Assembly: GCA_963807235.1 (NCBI GenBank)
Contig: CAWEBF010000035.1
Coordinates: 1 to 64,000 of the forward strand
Direction of reading: 5' to 3'
Length of the DNA: 64,000 bases
DNA from: CAWEBF01 sp963807235
GTDB lineage: Bacteria > Acidobacteriota > Vicinamibacteria > Vicinamibacterales > UBA2999
Every line of letters begins with the position of its first letter. Positions within the stretch are counted from its first letter, which is position 1. Made by a program: the position numbers and the translations under genes. The notes beneath the pieces were generated by a model. The model saw only the letters and a program-made list of their open reading frames with translations. It ran no database searches and was not told the origin of the DNA. Positions 16,998 to 25,477 of the stretch are shown here, piece by piece.

Positions 16998-17228
16998 CTA
17001 CTTGAGGAGGACGATCAGGAGCGCGAACACCAAGGCGAGAATCGCCACGCCTTCGAGGAGGAACAACGGCAGGTTGACCGCAGCCGTGATCTGCGCCGTC
17101 GCGCTGGGCTGCCGGCCGATCGCCTCCGCCGCTCCGGCCGCCAGCTTGCCGATGCCCAACCCGGCCCCTATGACCGCGAGGCCCAAGCCGATCCCGGCTC
17201 CCATGTATGCAAGCGCAAATCCTTCCAT
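16998..17228 (-). CDS. atpE: ATP synthase F0 subunit c
   Basis: This 76-residue hairpin of two membrane helices forms the rotor ring. Helix 1 has the glycine-rich GAGIGLGLAVIGAGLGIG packing motif. The polar loop is EAIGRQPSA with the conserved R-Q-P. Helix 2 carries the proton-binding Glu in PLFLLEGVAIL. The residue after that Glu is Gly rather than Ser or Thr, and the other Na+-site side chains are not evident, so this looks like a proton-type ring. It lies between atpB and atpF. Confidence 0.95.
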   Translation of the reverse strand: MEGFALAYMGAGIGLGLAVIGAGLGIGKLAAGAAEAIGRQPSATAQITAAVNLPLFLLEGVAILALVFALLIVLLK

Positions 17229-17251
17229 GTGGTTCTTCCTCCGTTAGTAGC

Positions 17252-18167
17252 TCAGTGATGAGAGTGGATGGCCATCCCGATGAACACGGCCGTCAAGAGC
17301 GTGAACACGTAGGCCTGAACGAGCACGACGATGATCTCGAGCCCCGAGATGGCGACCGCGAGCGGGTACCGACAGAAAGAGCCCGACACCCATACCCAGA
17401 TAGCCGTTCATCTCCGCGAAGATGAACACGAACGACAGGATGGCCAGGATGGCGATGTGGCCGCCGGTCATGTTGGCCGCGAGTCGCATGGTGAGCGCGA
17501 ACGGCCGCACGAACATCCCCATGATCTCGATGGGAATCAGCATGATCGTGACCGGAAGCGGCAGACCGGACGGCACCATGTTCTTCCAGTGCTGCACGAA
17601 GCCGTGCGCGCGTGCGCCCGCCACGATGATGGCGAAGAAGGAGATGGTGGCCAGCGCCGCCGTGACGTTGTAGTTGCCGGTTGCCGTCGTGCCGCCGTGC
17701 AGCACCTGCGCGAAGAACGACTCCTCCGGCGCGTGGATGACGGTGTGCTGGAGAAGCGACAGCACGTCGAAGATGGGAATCAGGCCAATCAGGTTCGCGC
17801 CCAGAATGAAGAAGAAGAGCGTGAGCAGCAGCGGCGTCCACGCGTCCGTCCACTTGTTGCCCAGGCTCGGTCTGAACACGGTCTCACGCAGGTAGTCGAC
17901 GAGGATCTCGAACGCCGCCATGGGTCCGGAAGGCACCAGGCGGTCCTGTCGCAGATAGCGCCGCACCACGGTGGTGATGACCAGGAAGAGCACCGTCGCC
18001 ACCAGCCACAGCATCAGCACGTGCTTGGTGACCGAGAAGTCCACGCCGAGCACGGTCGGCAGGTGGATCAGCGGGTGATCGATCGGGCTGTTGGAAACGT
18101 GGTCGATGATGACGGCGCCGGCGTTGAACCCTTCGCCGGCTTTCTCGGCTGCTTCTTCCTGCTGCAT
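17252..18167 (-). CDS. atpB: ATP synthase F0 subunit a (frameshifted near the C terminus)
   Basis: About 304 residues form the stator proton channel. The essential Arg lies in TMRLAANMTGGHI, and NLIGLIPIF and a long N-terminal extension are typical. The reading frame is broken by one extra base in a three-base G run (C on the coding strand) at 17364-17366, after GLFLSVP. Removing it restores LAVAISGLEIIVVLVQAYVF and the ending GMAIHSHH at the stop at 17252. Without the correction the frame runs on to 17244 with an unrelated tail. As subunit a is essential, this is probably a consensus error. Confidence 0.88.
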
Positions 18168-18180
18168 GGCTCGTGCTCAG

Positions 18181-18567
18181 CTACTCCCGAATCACCGACT
18201 GGCCCGGCCCCGCGAACAACTGCCGCAGGAAGTAGGCCTCCATGGCATAGAGCGCGATGAAGAACCCGGCAAAGCTCAAGGCGAACGGCACCGGCCGCAC
18301 GCCGAGGCCCCGCACCATCACCACCACGTAGGCCGCGAAGAGAATCGCCTTGGCGGCCATCCCCACGACCATGACGCCCGTGACGCGCGCCGGATCCGCC
18401 GCGTGAATTCTAGCCGTCACCAGCCAGCTGCACACCACGGCCACGAGCGGCGCGGCCATGCCGAGCGCGGCCTCAGGGCTGACCGCGTCCCCGCCCAGCA
18501 CGACAAGGGCGGCCCAGCCGGCCAGGCCGGCCGCGACCATCCACGCTGCGGGCGTCAACGCTGCCAT
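18181..18567 (-). CDS. ATP synthase I-like membrane protein
   Basis: This 128-residue hydrophobic protein with four predicted helices starts MAALTPAAWMVAAGLAGWA. The ATG at 18567 lies inside the end of atpZ with a 13-bp overlap, and a longer in-frame start upstream is less likely. Position between atpZ and atpB and the four-helix shape fit AtpI/UncI-type proteins, which assist c-ring assembly or Mg2+ supply. Sequence similarity within that family is low in general, so the name rests partly on context. Confidence 0.65.
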   Translation of the reverse strand: MAALTPAAWMVAAGLAGWAALVVLGGDAVSPEAALGMAAPLVAVVCSWLVTARIHAADPARVTGVMVVGMAAKAILFAAYVVVMVRGLGVRPVPFALSFAGFFIALYAMEAYFLRQLFAGPGQSVIRE

Positions 18568-18806
18568 GTCGTCTTGATCAGTTCGTAGAAGCCAACCACG
18601 ATGCCGAGGAACAATCCCGCCACCGACAGCCACGGCCTGGTCCCCAGGCGCCCGTCCAGGAAGTACCCCAACCCACCCAGCAGCAGAATCGCGCCAATCA
18701 GGGTGTAGCTGGCGGCCGCAACCGGGCCCGAGCGCGAGACATTCTCCTGCAGAGCCCTGGTCGCTCGGGCAATCGAGAAACCCTTGGTTTTTGGCGCCTG
18801 GCCCAC
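18555..18806 (-). CDS. AtpZ-like F0 accessory protein
   Basis: This 83-residue protein has two membrane helices. GAILLLGGLGYFLDGRLGTRPW and GLFLGIVVGFYELIK match the AtpZ/AtpI family (small gene-1 proteins of F-ATPase operons, linked to c-ring assembly and divalent cation transport). The start is GTG with GGGAGG 5 nt upstream. It is the first gene of the F0 operon. A TATACT hexamer on the minus strand at 18839-18844 would give a leader of about 25-30 nt. Confidence 0.8.
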   Translation of the reverse strand: MGQAPKTKGFSIARATRALQENVSRSGPVAAASYTLIGAILLLGGLGYFLDGRLGTRPWLSVAGLFLGIVVGFYELIKTTWQR

Positions 18807-18838
18807 GGTTCCTCCCGCAGATCCGCGCTGCGGCTCCA

Positions 18839-18844
18839 GTATAC
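18839..18844 (-). promoter_or_regulatory. Candidate -10 (TATACT) for the F0 ATP synthase operon
   Basis: TATACT on the minus strand lies in the AT-richer 196-bp gap between the divergent F0 and tetrapyrrole operons, about 33 nt before the atpZ GTG. A -35 is not clear. Confidence 0.4.
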
Positions 18845-18937
18845 CGCTACTTTGTGAAAAACTTCACCAAGTTCCATGGGCAACAGGGCCGAGATCCCAA
18901 CCTGTTTGTTTTCAATGAGTTTCCGCCTTTCAAGATC

Positions 18938-18966
18938 TTGACGGTCGCCCTGGGCGGGCCTATACT
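18938..18966 (+). promoter_or_regulatory. Sigma70-type promoter for the VWA-heme operon
   Basis: TTGACG at 18938-18943, a 17-nt spacer, then TATACT at 18961-18966: a near-consensus promoter. Transcription would begin around 18973, leaving a leader of about 30 nt before the ATG at 19003. Confidence 0.75.
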
Positions 18967-19002
18967 TGCGGCACACCGCCAGTAGAGACACGGGACCGCT
19001 CC

Positions 19003-19902
19003 ATGGGCATGTCACACCACCGGCCGATCCTCGCCGCCCTTGCGGTGTCGTGCGGTCTGGCAGCCGCGGTCGCCCCGCCCCCGGTCCTCGCACAGGCGCG
19101 CGAGCGCACCCTGTTCGTGAGCGCACTCGACAAGGACGGCAAGCCCGTTGAAGGGCTGGGGCCCGACGCCTTCGTCGTGCGCGAAGACGGAGCCCGCCGC
19201 GAGGTGATTCGAGTCTCCCGGGCCACCGAACCGATCGACGTCGCGCTGCTCGTGGACAACAGCACCGCCTCGGCCGAAGCCATCGTCCACTTGCGGAATG
19301 CCCTGTCGGCATTCGTGGCGCGAATGGCTCCGAAGAACCAGATCGCCGTCGTGACGCTGTCCGACCGGCCGACGATTCGCGTGGACTACACCAACGACGC
19401 CCCACGGCTGTCGAACGCCGTCGGCAGCCTGTTCTCGATGCCGAACAGTGGGATGACCTTGCTCGACGGGTTGACCGAGGTCGCGCGGGGTCTGGCCAAG
19501 CGCGAAACGCCGCGCGCGGTCATCGTGCCGGTGGTAACCGACGGCCAGGAGTTCACCAACACCTACCACCGGGACGTAATCAACGCCCTCCGCGGCGCCA
19601 AAGCCGCGCTGCACCTGGTGACGATCGGGCAGTTCCCCTACAGCGAGGAGCACGGGACGCGCGAGCGGTCGTTCCTCCTGGAGCAGGGCCCGGCCGAATC
19701 AGGTGGTCAGCGGATCACGCTGCTCAGCCCAATGGGCTTGGACAAGGCGATGACGCAATTGGCCACGGAATTGCTGTCGCAGTACAAAGTGGTCTACAGC
19801 CGGCCGCAGTCGCTCATTACGCCGGAAAAAGTCAGTGTGTCGTCGGCGCGTTCCGAGGTGGACGTCCACGGCGCGCCGGCTCGCGGGGAGAACGGAGATT
19901 GA
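19003..19902 (+). CDS. VWFA-related secreted protein (degenerate MIDAS)
   Basis: This 299-residue protein has a signal peptide ending near VLAQ (residue 32) and a VWFA-related domain: LFVSALDKDGKPVEGL, EPIDVALLVDNSTAS and VVTDGQEF. The MIDAS reads D-N-S-T-A instead of D-x-S-x-S, so metal binding may be weakened. The tail LLSQYKVVYSRPQSLIT matches the end of this family. It is the first gene of the long operon that continues into heme synthesis. A second VWA gene begins 2 nt after its stop. The two may form a pair at the cell surface or periplasm; the ligand is unknown. Confidence 0.8.
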   Translation: MGMSHHRPILAALAVSCGLAAAVAPPPVLAQARERTLFVSALDKDGKPVEGLGPDAFVVREDGARREVIRVSRATEPIDVALLVDNSTASAEAIVHLRNALSAFVARMAPKNQIAVVTLSDRPTIRVDYTNDAPRLSNAVGSLFSMPNSGMTLLDGLTEVARGLAKRETPRAVIVPVVTDGQEFTNTYHRDVINALRGAKAALHLVTIGQFPYSEEHGTRERSFLLEQGPAESGGQRITLLSPMGLDKAMTQLATELLSQYKVVYSRPQSLITPEKVSVSSARSEVDVHGAPARGENGD

Positions 19903-19903
19903 C

Positions 19904-20830
19904 GTGAGTGCAAGACTTGCCTGCGTGTTGGCTGGGCTCCTGGCGCCCGCCGTGATGGCCCAACAGGCCGCCGCCCCACAGGACCGCGCGGCGTTCCGCG
20001 CGGGCGTGGACGTGGTGTCGCTCAACGTCACGGTCACCGACGGCACGAACCGCTATATCACCGACCTGGACCAGCCGGACTTCTCGGTCTTCGAGGACGG
20101 CGTCAAGCAGGAGATGACGTTCTTCAACCGGCGCCAGCAGCCCATCGCGCTCTCGCTCCTGCTGGACAGCAGCGCCAGCATGGAAGACAAGCTGCCGATG
20201 CTGCAGACGGCCGCGGTGAGCTTCGTGAAGCGGCTGAAGTCCAACGACATCGCGCAGGTGATCGACTTCGACAGCCGCGTGGAGATCCGGCAGCCGTTCA
20301 CGGGCAACCAGCTCGAACTGGAGCAGGCGATCAACCGGACGGCGGCCGGCGGCTCGACCTCGCTGCACAACGCCATCTACATCGCCCTCAAAGAGCTGCG
20401 GAAGATCAAGGCCGTGTCGGAGGAAGACGTGCGTCGCCAGGCCCTCATCGTCTTCTCCGACGGCGAGGACACCTCCAGCCTCATCTCGTTCGACGAAGTG
20501 CTGGATCTGGCCAAGCGGTCCGAGACGGCGGTCTACACGATCGCGCTCCGGGGCGCCGACAGCCAGTCGAAGGGGTTCCGCGAAGCCGAATTCGTGATGC
20601 GCCAGCTGGCCCAGGAAACCGGCGGCCGCGCGTTTTTCCCGGCCAAGATCGAGGACCTGACCAGCACCTACGCGCAGATCGCCGACGAGCTGTCCAGCCA
20701 GTACACCCTCGGGTACATGCCGAAGAACGGCAAACGCGACGGCGCCTGGCGCCGGATCGTCGTTCAGACCGCGCGCGCCAACGTGACGCCTCGTACCAAA
20801 CGGGGCTACTTCGCCCCAACCGCCCGGTGA
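19904..20830 (+). CDS. VWFA-related secreted protein
   Basis: This 308-residue protein starts at GTG 19904, which opens the signal peptide SARLACVLAGLLAPAVMA. A frame extension upstream lies inside the preceding gene and is not used. The VWA domain has an intact MIDAS, LLDSSASM. The N-terminal DVVSLNVTVTDGTNRYITDL, the HNAIYIAL loop and the C-terminal SQYTLGYMPKNGKRDG are typical of the acidobacterial VWFA-related family. Its stop overlaps the next start as GTGA, coupling it to ccsA/hemX. It is exported and its partner is unknown. Confidence 0.82.
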   Translation: MSARLACVLAGLLAPAVMAQQAAAPQDRAAFRAGVDVVSLNVTVTDGTNRYITDLDQPDFSVFEDGVKQEMTFFNRRQQPIALSLLLDSSASMEDKLPMLQTAAVSFVKRLKSNDIAQVIDFDSRVEIRQPFTGNQLELEQAINRTAAGGSTSLHNAIYIALKELRKIKAVSEEDVRRQALIVFSDGEDTSSLISFDEVLDLAKRSETAVYTIALRGADSQSKGFREAEFVMRQLAQETGGRAFFPAKIEDLTSTYAQIADELSSQYTLGYMPKNGKRDGAWRRIVVQTARANVTPRTKRGYFAPTAR

Positions 20831-21654
20831 ACCTGCTCCCGCTGGCGCTGTACGCAGCCGCCGGCGTGGCCTACGCGTTCCACTTCGCGCGACGCTCGCC
20901 GGCCGTTGGACGTGCGGCCACCACTTTGCTGCTGCTGGGTGTGCTGACGCACACGTTTGTCATCGGGATGCAAACGATGGAGGTCCGTCACGTACCCTTC
21001 GCCAACCCGTCCAGGGCCGTCTCCACTTTCGTGTGGCTGCTGGCGCTTTCCTACCTCTATCTCGAGATCACGGCCGACGAACGGGCGATGGGCGTCTTCA
21101 TCCTGCCCATGCTGGTGGGACTGCAGGTGATCCCCGCCGTCTATCCGGGCGTCGAGAACGCCGACCCCGTGCTCGACAGCCCATGGTTCTGGGTGCACGT
21201 GGCGTCGCTCCTCTTTGCCTACGCCAGCTTCGCGCTGGCCGGCGTGCTGGGCGTGACGTACATGCTCCAGTTCAAGGAGATCAAGAAGAAGCACCTCGGC
21301 TTCTTCTACACACGGCTGCCGTCGCTCTCGATCCTCGACTCGATGAACCTGCGGGCCGTGGTGGTCGGCTGGGCGTTCCTGACGGTTGGTGTGGTGGTGG
21401 GACTCATCTGGACCGCGCAGGCGCGGCAACTCGCGCCGGGCGATCCGAACCTGCAGGCCATGTGGGTGGGCGACCCCAAGGTGTTCATCGCGCTCGTCAC
21501 GTGGGCCATCTACTCCTTCGCGCTCGTGTCGCGACAGACGATGGGATGGTCGGGCCGGCGCGCCGCATGGCTGTCGGCGCTGGGCTTCGTGGTGGTGCTG
21601 CTGAATTTCCTGCCGGTCAGCTACTTCGTAGAGACCAGCCACACATTCCAGTAG
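20827..21654 (+). CDS. CcsA/HemX-type cytochrome c assembly membrane protein
   Basis: This 275-residue protein has eight predicted membrane helices. PWFWVHVASLLFAYASFALAG and SLSILDSMNLRAVVVGW fit the CcsA/CcmC/HemX family, in which conserved His residues and a Trp-rich loop handle heme in cytochrome c maturation. The Trp-rich W-G-x-x-W-x-W-D motif of true CcsA is not obvious. That and its place directly before hemA favour a HemX role, influencing glutamyl-tRNA reductase level. The GTG start overlaps the previous stop (GTGA); hemA begins 5 nt after its end. Confidence 0.8.
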   Translation: MNLLPLALYAAAGVAYAFHFARRSPAVGRAATTLLLLGVLTHTFVIGMQTMEVRHVPFANPSRAVSTFVWLLALSYLYLEITADERAMGVFILPMLVGLQVIPAVYPGVENADPVLDSPWFWVHVASLLFAYASFALAGVLGVTYMLQFKEIKKKHLGFFYTRLPSLSILDSMNLRAVVVGWAFLTVGVVVGLIWTAQARQLAPGDPNLQAMWVGDPKVFIALVTWAIYSFALVSRQTMGWSGRRAAWLSALGFVVVLLNFLPVSYFVETSHTFQ

Positions 21655-21658
21655 CCTC

Positions 21659-22957
21659 ATGCACCTCTTCTTGCTCGGGGTAAGCCACAAGACGGCGCCG
21701 ATCGAGCTGCGCGAGCGGCTGGATTTCTCCTCGCGCGATCTGGCCACGGCGGTGCAGGCGCTGGCGTCGCGTCAGGCCGCGACCGAGGCCGTGCTCCTCT
21801 CGACGTGCAACCGATCGGAGGTCTACGTCGCCAGCGACGATCCCCTGCAGGCGCGGACCGAGATCATCGACTTTCTGACGAGCTACCACGGGTTGCCGGC
21901 CGACGCCTTCGTCCCGCATCTCTTCGAGCGATCGGATGCCGATGCCACGCGACATCTGTTCCGCGTGGCGGCAGGTCTCGATTCGCTCATCGTCGGCGAG
22001 CCCCAGATCCTCGGCCAGGTCAAGGACGCGTTCCAGGTCGCCGCCGATCGCCAATGCGTGGGTCCCCTGCTGACGCGGCTCTTCCAGTCGTCGTTCGGCG
22101 TCGGCAAGCGCGTGCGGACGGAAACCGCGCTCGGCGAAGGCGCCGTGTCGATGGGCTTTGCGGCGGTCGAGCTCGCGCGGAAGATCTTCGGCCGCCTGGA
22201 AGGCAGGAACGTCCTGGTCGTCGGGGCGGGCGAAATCACGACGCTGGCCGCGCAGCACCTTCGTACCCAGGGAGTCGGAGACATCGTGGTGACGAGCCGC
22301 ACCGGCTCGAGCGCGGAAGCGCTGGCGGCCAGGATCGCCGGCCGCGCGATCGGCTGGGATCAGATGGCGGGCGCGGTGCCGGCGGCTGACATCGTGGTGT
22401 CCGGCACCGGCGCACCACGGCCCGTCCTCACCAGGGCCCACGTTGAAGCAGCCACGGCGGGGCGCTCGCAGCCGCTCTTCATCATCGACCTTGCCGTCCC
22501 CCGGGACGTCGAAGCCTCCGTCGGACAACTGGAACATGTCTTCCTGTACAACGTGGACGATCTCCAGGCGCTCGTCCACGAGAACGTGTCACGGCGCGGG
22601 GCCGAGATGGAGCGGGCCGAGTTCATCGTCACCGAGGAGCTGACGCGATTCGCCGCGTGGCACCGGTCCAGGGGCGCCGTGCCCACGGTTGTGGCGTTGC
22701 GGCGCCGGTTCGAGGCCATACGGCGGGCCGAGTTCGAGCGTCTCGGCGTGAAGCTGTCGGGGCTCTCGCCGTCGGACCGCGACCGCGTGGACGAGGTGAC
22801 CCGGCTGATCGTGGAGAAGCTGCTCGTGGAGCCCACCGAACAGCTGAAGGCGCTGCCCGACGAGGAGACGCAGGCGGCCTATACCGAAGCCGTGAACCGT
22901 CTCTTCGGACTCCGCGACGAGTTCGACGTCAGGTCGCTCAAGGAGCCGACGACCTGA
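21659..22957 (+). CDS. hemA: Glutamyl-tRNA reductase
   Basis: This 432-residue protein catalyses the NADPH-dependent reduction of glutamyl-tRNA to glutamate-1-semialdehyde, the first committed step of C5 tetrapyrrole synthesis. The N terminus reads LGVSHKTAPIELRE. LLSTCNRSEVY contains the catalytic Cys at about residue 50. GLDSLIVGEPQILGQVK is the signature helix, NVLVVGAGEITTLAA the NADPH site, and the C-terminal helix serves dimerisation. The length is normal. The stop overlaps the apparent CTG start of hemC. Confidence 0.96.
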   Translation: MHLFLLGVSHKTAPIELRERLDFSSRDLATAVQALASRQAATEAVLLSTCNRSEVYVASDDPLQARTEIIDFLTSYHGLPADAFVPHLFERSDADATRHLFRVAAGLDSLIVGEPQILGQVKDAFQVAADRQCVGPLLTRLFQSSFGVGKRVRTETALGEGAVSMGFAAVELARKIFGRLEGRNVLVVGAGEITTLAAQHLRTQGVGDIVVTSRTGSSAEALAARIAGRAIGWDQMAGAVPAADIVVSGTGAPRPVLTRAHVEAATAGRSQPLFIIDLAVPRDVEASVGQLEHVFLYNVDDLQALVHENVSRRGAEMERAEFIVTEELTRFAAWHRSRGAVPTVVALRRRFEAIRRAEFERLGVKLSGLSPSDRDRVDEVTRLIVEKLLVEPTEQLKALPDEETQAAYTEAVNRLFGLRDEFDVRSLKEPTT

Positions 22958-23898
22958 AGATCCGTCCCCTGAAAATCGGAACACGCGGGAGCCAGTTGGC
23001 GCTGGTGCAGGCGCGCACGGTGGCGGCGCTGCTGCTCGAGCATGGCGATACACCGTCCGACATCGTCGAGATCAGGACATCGGGGGATCGGCTCACGGAC
23101 GTGTCGTTGAGGGATGCCGGCGGCAAGGGCCTGTTCGTCAAGGAGATCGAGGACGCCTTGCTGGCGGGCGTCGTGGACATCGCCGTACACAGCAGCAAGG
23201 ACATGCCCGCGTCGCTCCCCGCGGGGCTGACGCTGGCCGCGACACTGCCGCGGGAGAACCCCGTGGATGCGCTGGTGCTCCGTGCGGGAGCCGTCGCACC
23301 ATCCTGGGCCGACGCCGTGACGGCGCTCGGACCGTCGCCCAGAATCGCCACCAGCAGCGTGCGGCGCGTGGCGCAGCTGGCGGGGGCCATCCCAGGCGCG
23401 GTGTTCCCCCCGATGCGCGGGAACGTGGATACGCGGCTGCGCAAGCTCGACCAGGGGGGTGAAATCGACGGACTGGTCCTCGCAGCGGCCGGCCTTCGGC
23501 GGTTGGGCCTCGAGAACCGGGTCTCGACGCTCGTTCCCGTGGGCGTGTGTCTTCCAGCCCCAGGGCAGGGCACGGTGGCCATCGAGGCGCGCGTGGGCGA
23601 CTCCCTGGTGCTCGACGTGCTGCAGGGAATCGGCGACGAGGGTGCAATGACCACGCTCCTGGCCGAACGGGCTGTAGTATCTCGCTTGGGGGGTGGTTGT
23701 CAGATGCCCATCGGGGCATTGGCCACGATGTCGGGGCATACGCTGACGATGAGGGCCATCGTCGTGTCGCCCGACGGTTCCCGCGCGGCACGCACGGAGG
23801 TGTCCGGCCCATCCGATCGAGCGGTCGAACTCGGCGAGGAAGCCGCCGAACGGCTCCTGGCGGCCGGGGCCGACCAGATCCTCGACGCACTGAGATGA
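22954..23898 (+). CDS. hemC: Porphobilinogen deaminase (hydroxymethylbilane synthase), apparent CTG start
   Basis: This 314-residue protein polymerises four porphobilinogen units on a dipyrromethane cofactor. KIGTRGSQLALVQA opens the fold, IAVHSSKDMP follows, RRVAQL and the KLDQGGEIDGLVLA region are conserved, and RLGGGCQMPIGA carries the cofactor-binding Cys. No ATG, GTG or TTG lies in frame just before the essential first strand. A CTG at 22954 overlaps the hemA stop as CTGA and has AAGGAG 9 nt upstream; it is the best start. A second CTG at 22969 is the alternative. The frame further upstream is antisense-like noise inside hemA. Confidence 0.9.
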   Translation: MKIRPLKIGTRGSQLALVQARTVAALLLEHGDTPSDIVEIRTSGDRLTDVSLRDAGGKGLFVKEIEDALLAGVVDIAVHSSKDMPASLPAGLTLAATLPRENPVDALVLRAGAVAPSWADAVTALGPSPRIATSSVRRVAQLAGAIPGAVFPPMRGNVDTRLRKLDQGGEIDGLVLAAAGLRRLGLENRVSTLVPVGVCLPAPGQGTVAIEARVGDSLVLDVLQGIGDEGAMTTLLAERAVVSRLGGGCQMPIGALATMSGHTLTMRAIVVSPDGSRAARTEVSGPSDRAVELGEEAAERLLAAGADQILDALR

Positions 23899-23923
23899 CA
23901 ATCGGCACCCGACGCGAACACCA

Positions 23924-25477
23924 ATGATGAAACCTTCCGTCTACCTGATCGGCGCAGGGCCCGGCGACCCGGGCCTCATCACCGTGCACGGCCTGGAGTG
24001 CGTGCGGCGGGCCGACGTCGTCATTTACGACCGCCTGGTCTCGCCGCGGCTGCTGCGGCACGCCAAGCACACCGCCGAGCTCATCGACGTGGGCGTCGCC
24101 GCGCCCCAGCCGATGGAGCAGGAGGCGATCAACTATCTGCTCGCCGAGAAGGCACGGGAAGGCAAGGTGGTCGCAAGGCTGAAGTGGGGCGACCCGTTCG
24201 TCTTCGATCGCGGTGGCGAAGAGGCGCTGTTCCTGCAGCAGAACGGCATCGTGTTCGAAGTCGTGCCCGGAATTCCCGCCGGAATCGCCGTGCCTGCGTA
24301 CGCAGGCGTGCCCGTTTCTTATCCAGGCGGTGGCGACACGATCACGCTCGTGCGCGGTTTCGAGGACGAAAGCCGCAAGCCGCCGAAGATCGATTGGGCG
24401 GGGCTCGTGCGCCTCGAGGGGACGGTGGTGTGCTACGCCGGTGCGCAGCAGCTCCCGCTGATCCTCCAGTCGCTCCTGGCCAACGGATGGCCAGCGGACG
24501 GGCAGGCCGTGGCCGTCTACCGCGGCACGCTGCCAAGCCAGCAGACGCTCACGGGCACGCTGGCCGAGCTGTTGGAGGTGACGGCGGAAAAGCGCGGCCG
24601 CGAGCCCGCGATCCTCATCGTGGGCCGTGTGGCCGGGCTGCGGGAGCACCTGCGTTGGTACGATTCGCGGCCGCTCTTCGGCACGCGCGTGCTGGTGACG
24701 CGCTCGCGCGAACAGGCGACGGAGCTGGCCGACCTGCTGACCGGCCTTGGCGCCGACCCGGTGGTGGCGCCGATGATCCGGATCCTGCCACCCGAGGACC
24801 GCGCGCCGCTGCTGCGCGCCGCCAGCTCGGTGAACACGTTCGACTGGGTGGTCTTCACCAGCGCGAACGCCGTGGACGCACTGATGCAGGCCGTGGTCGA
24901 AACCGGCGGCGACGTGCGGTCCTTGAAGGGGCCCATGCTCTGCGCCGTGGGCAGCGCCACCGCGGAGCAGTTGGCGCGCTACGGCATCAAGGTGGACCTG
25001 GTGCCCAGCGAGTACCGGGCCGAGGCGCTGGCCGGTGCGCTGGCCGCCCAAGGCTCGCTGGACGAGGTTCGCGTGCTGCTGCCTCGCGCCGACATCGGGC
25101 GTGAGGTGGTGGCGGAGAGCCTTCGCGCCGGCGGTGCACTCGTCACGGAGGTCGTGGCGTACCGCAACGTGCTGGACGAGGCCACCGACGGACCCGACAT
25201 CTACCGGATGCTGCTCGACCGCGAGCTGGACGTCGTCACGTTTACGAGCGCGTCGGCCGTGCGCAACTTCGCCACGATCTACGGCGCGGAACAGGCGGTG
25301 GACCTGCTGTCCAAGACTGTCGTCGCGGTGATTGGCCCCGTCACGGCCGAGGCCGCGGCGCGTCTCGGCATCCCGGTGCACGTGCAGCCCACGACCTACA
25401 CGGTGCCGGCGCTCGTGGAGGCCATCGTGCGTCATGTCACGGCCATGAAGTCGCCGGCCGCCGTGGGTCGACGATGA
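23924..25477 (+). CDS. cobA-hemD: Fused uroporphyrinogen-III C-methyltransferase / uroporphyrinogen-III synthase
   Basis: This 517-residue two-domain enzyme has SUMT at residues 1-245: VYLIGAGPGDPGLITVHG, YDRLVSPRLL, KWGDPFVFDRGGEEA and GIPAGIAVPAYAGVP bind SAM. HemD covers about 255-517: FGTRVLVTRSREQA, FDWVVFTSANAV and FTSASAVRNFATIYG. HemD cyclises hydroxymethylbilane to uroporphyrinogen III. SUMT then methylates it to precorrin-2, the branch to siroheme, heme d1 or B12. The ATG at 23924 is followed by a second ATG. The gene sits between hemC and hemB and overlaps hemB as ATGA. Confidence 0.93.
   Translation: MMKPSVYLIGAGPGDPGLITVHGLECVRRADVVIYDRLVSPRLLRHAKHTAELIDVGVAAPQPMEQEAINYLLAEKAREGKVVARLKWGDPFVFDRGGEEALFLQQNGIVFEVVPGIPAGIAVPAYAGVPVSYPGGGDTITLVRGFEDESRKPPKIDWAGLVRLEGTVVCYAGAQQLPLILQSLLANGWPADGQAVAVYRGTLPSQQTLTGTLAELLEVTAEKRGREPAILIVGRVAGLREHLRWYDSRPLFGTRVLVTRSREQATELADLLTGLGADPVVAPMIRILPPEDRAPLLRAASSVNTFDWVVFTSANAVDALMQAVVETGGDVRSLKGPMLCAVGSATAEQLARYGIKVDLVPSEYRAEALAGALAAQGSLDEVRVLLPRADIGREVVAESLRAGGALVTEVVAYRNVLDEATDGPDIYRMLLDRELDVVTFTSASAVRNFATIYGAEQAVDLLSKTVVAVIGPVTAEAAARLGIPVHVQPTTYTVPALVEAIVRHVTAMKSPAAVGRR

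Noticed and set aside
23138..25435. A 765-codon minus-strand open frame opposite hemC and cobA-hemD
   Set aside because: Composition is that of an antisense shadow; the plus-strand genes have full family motifs.
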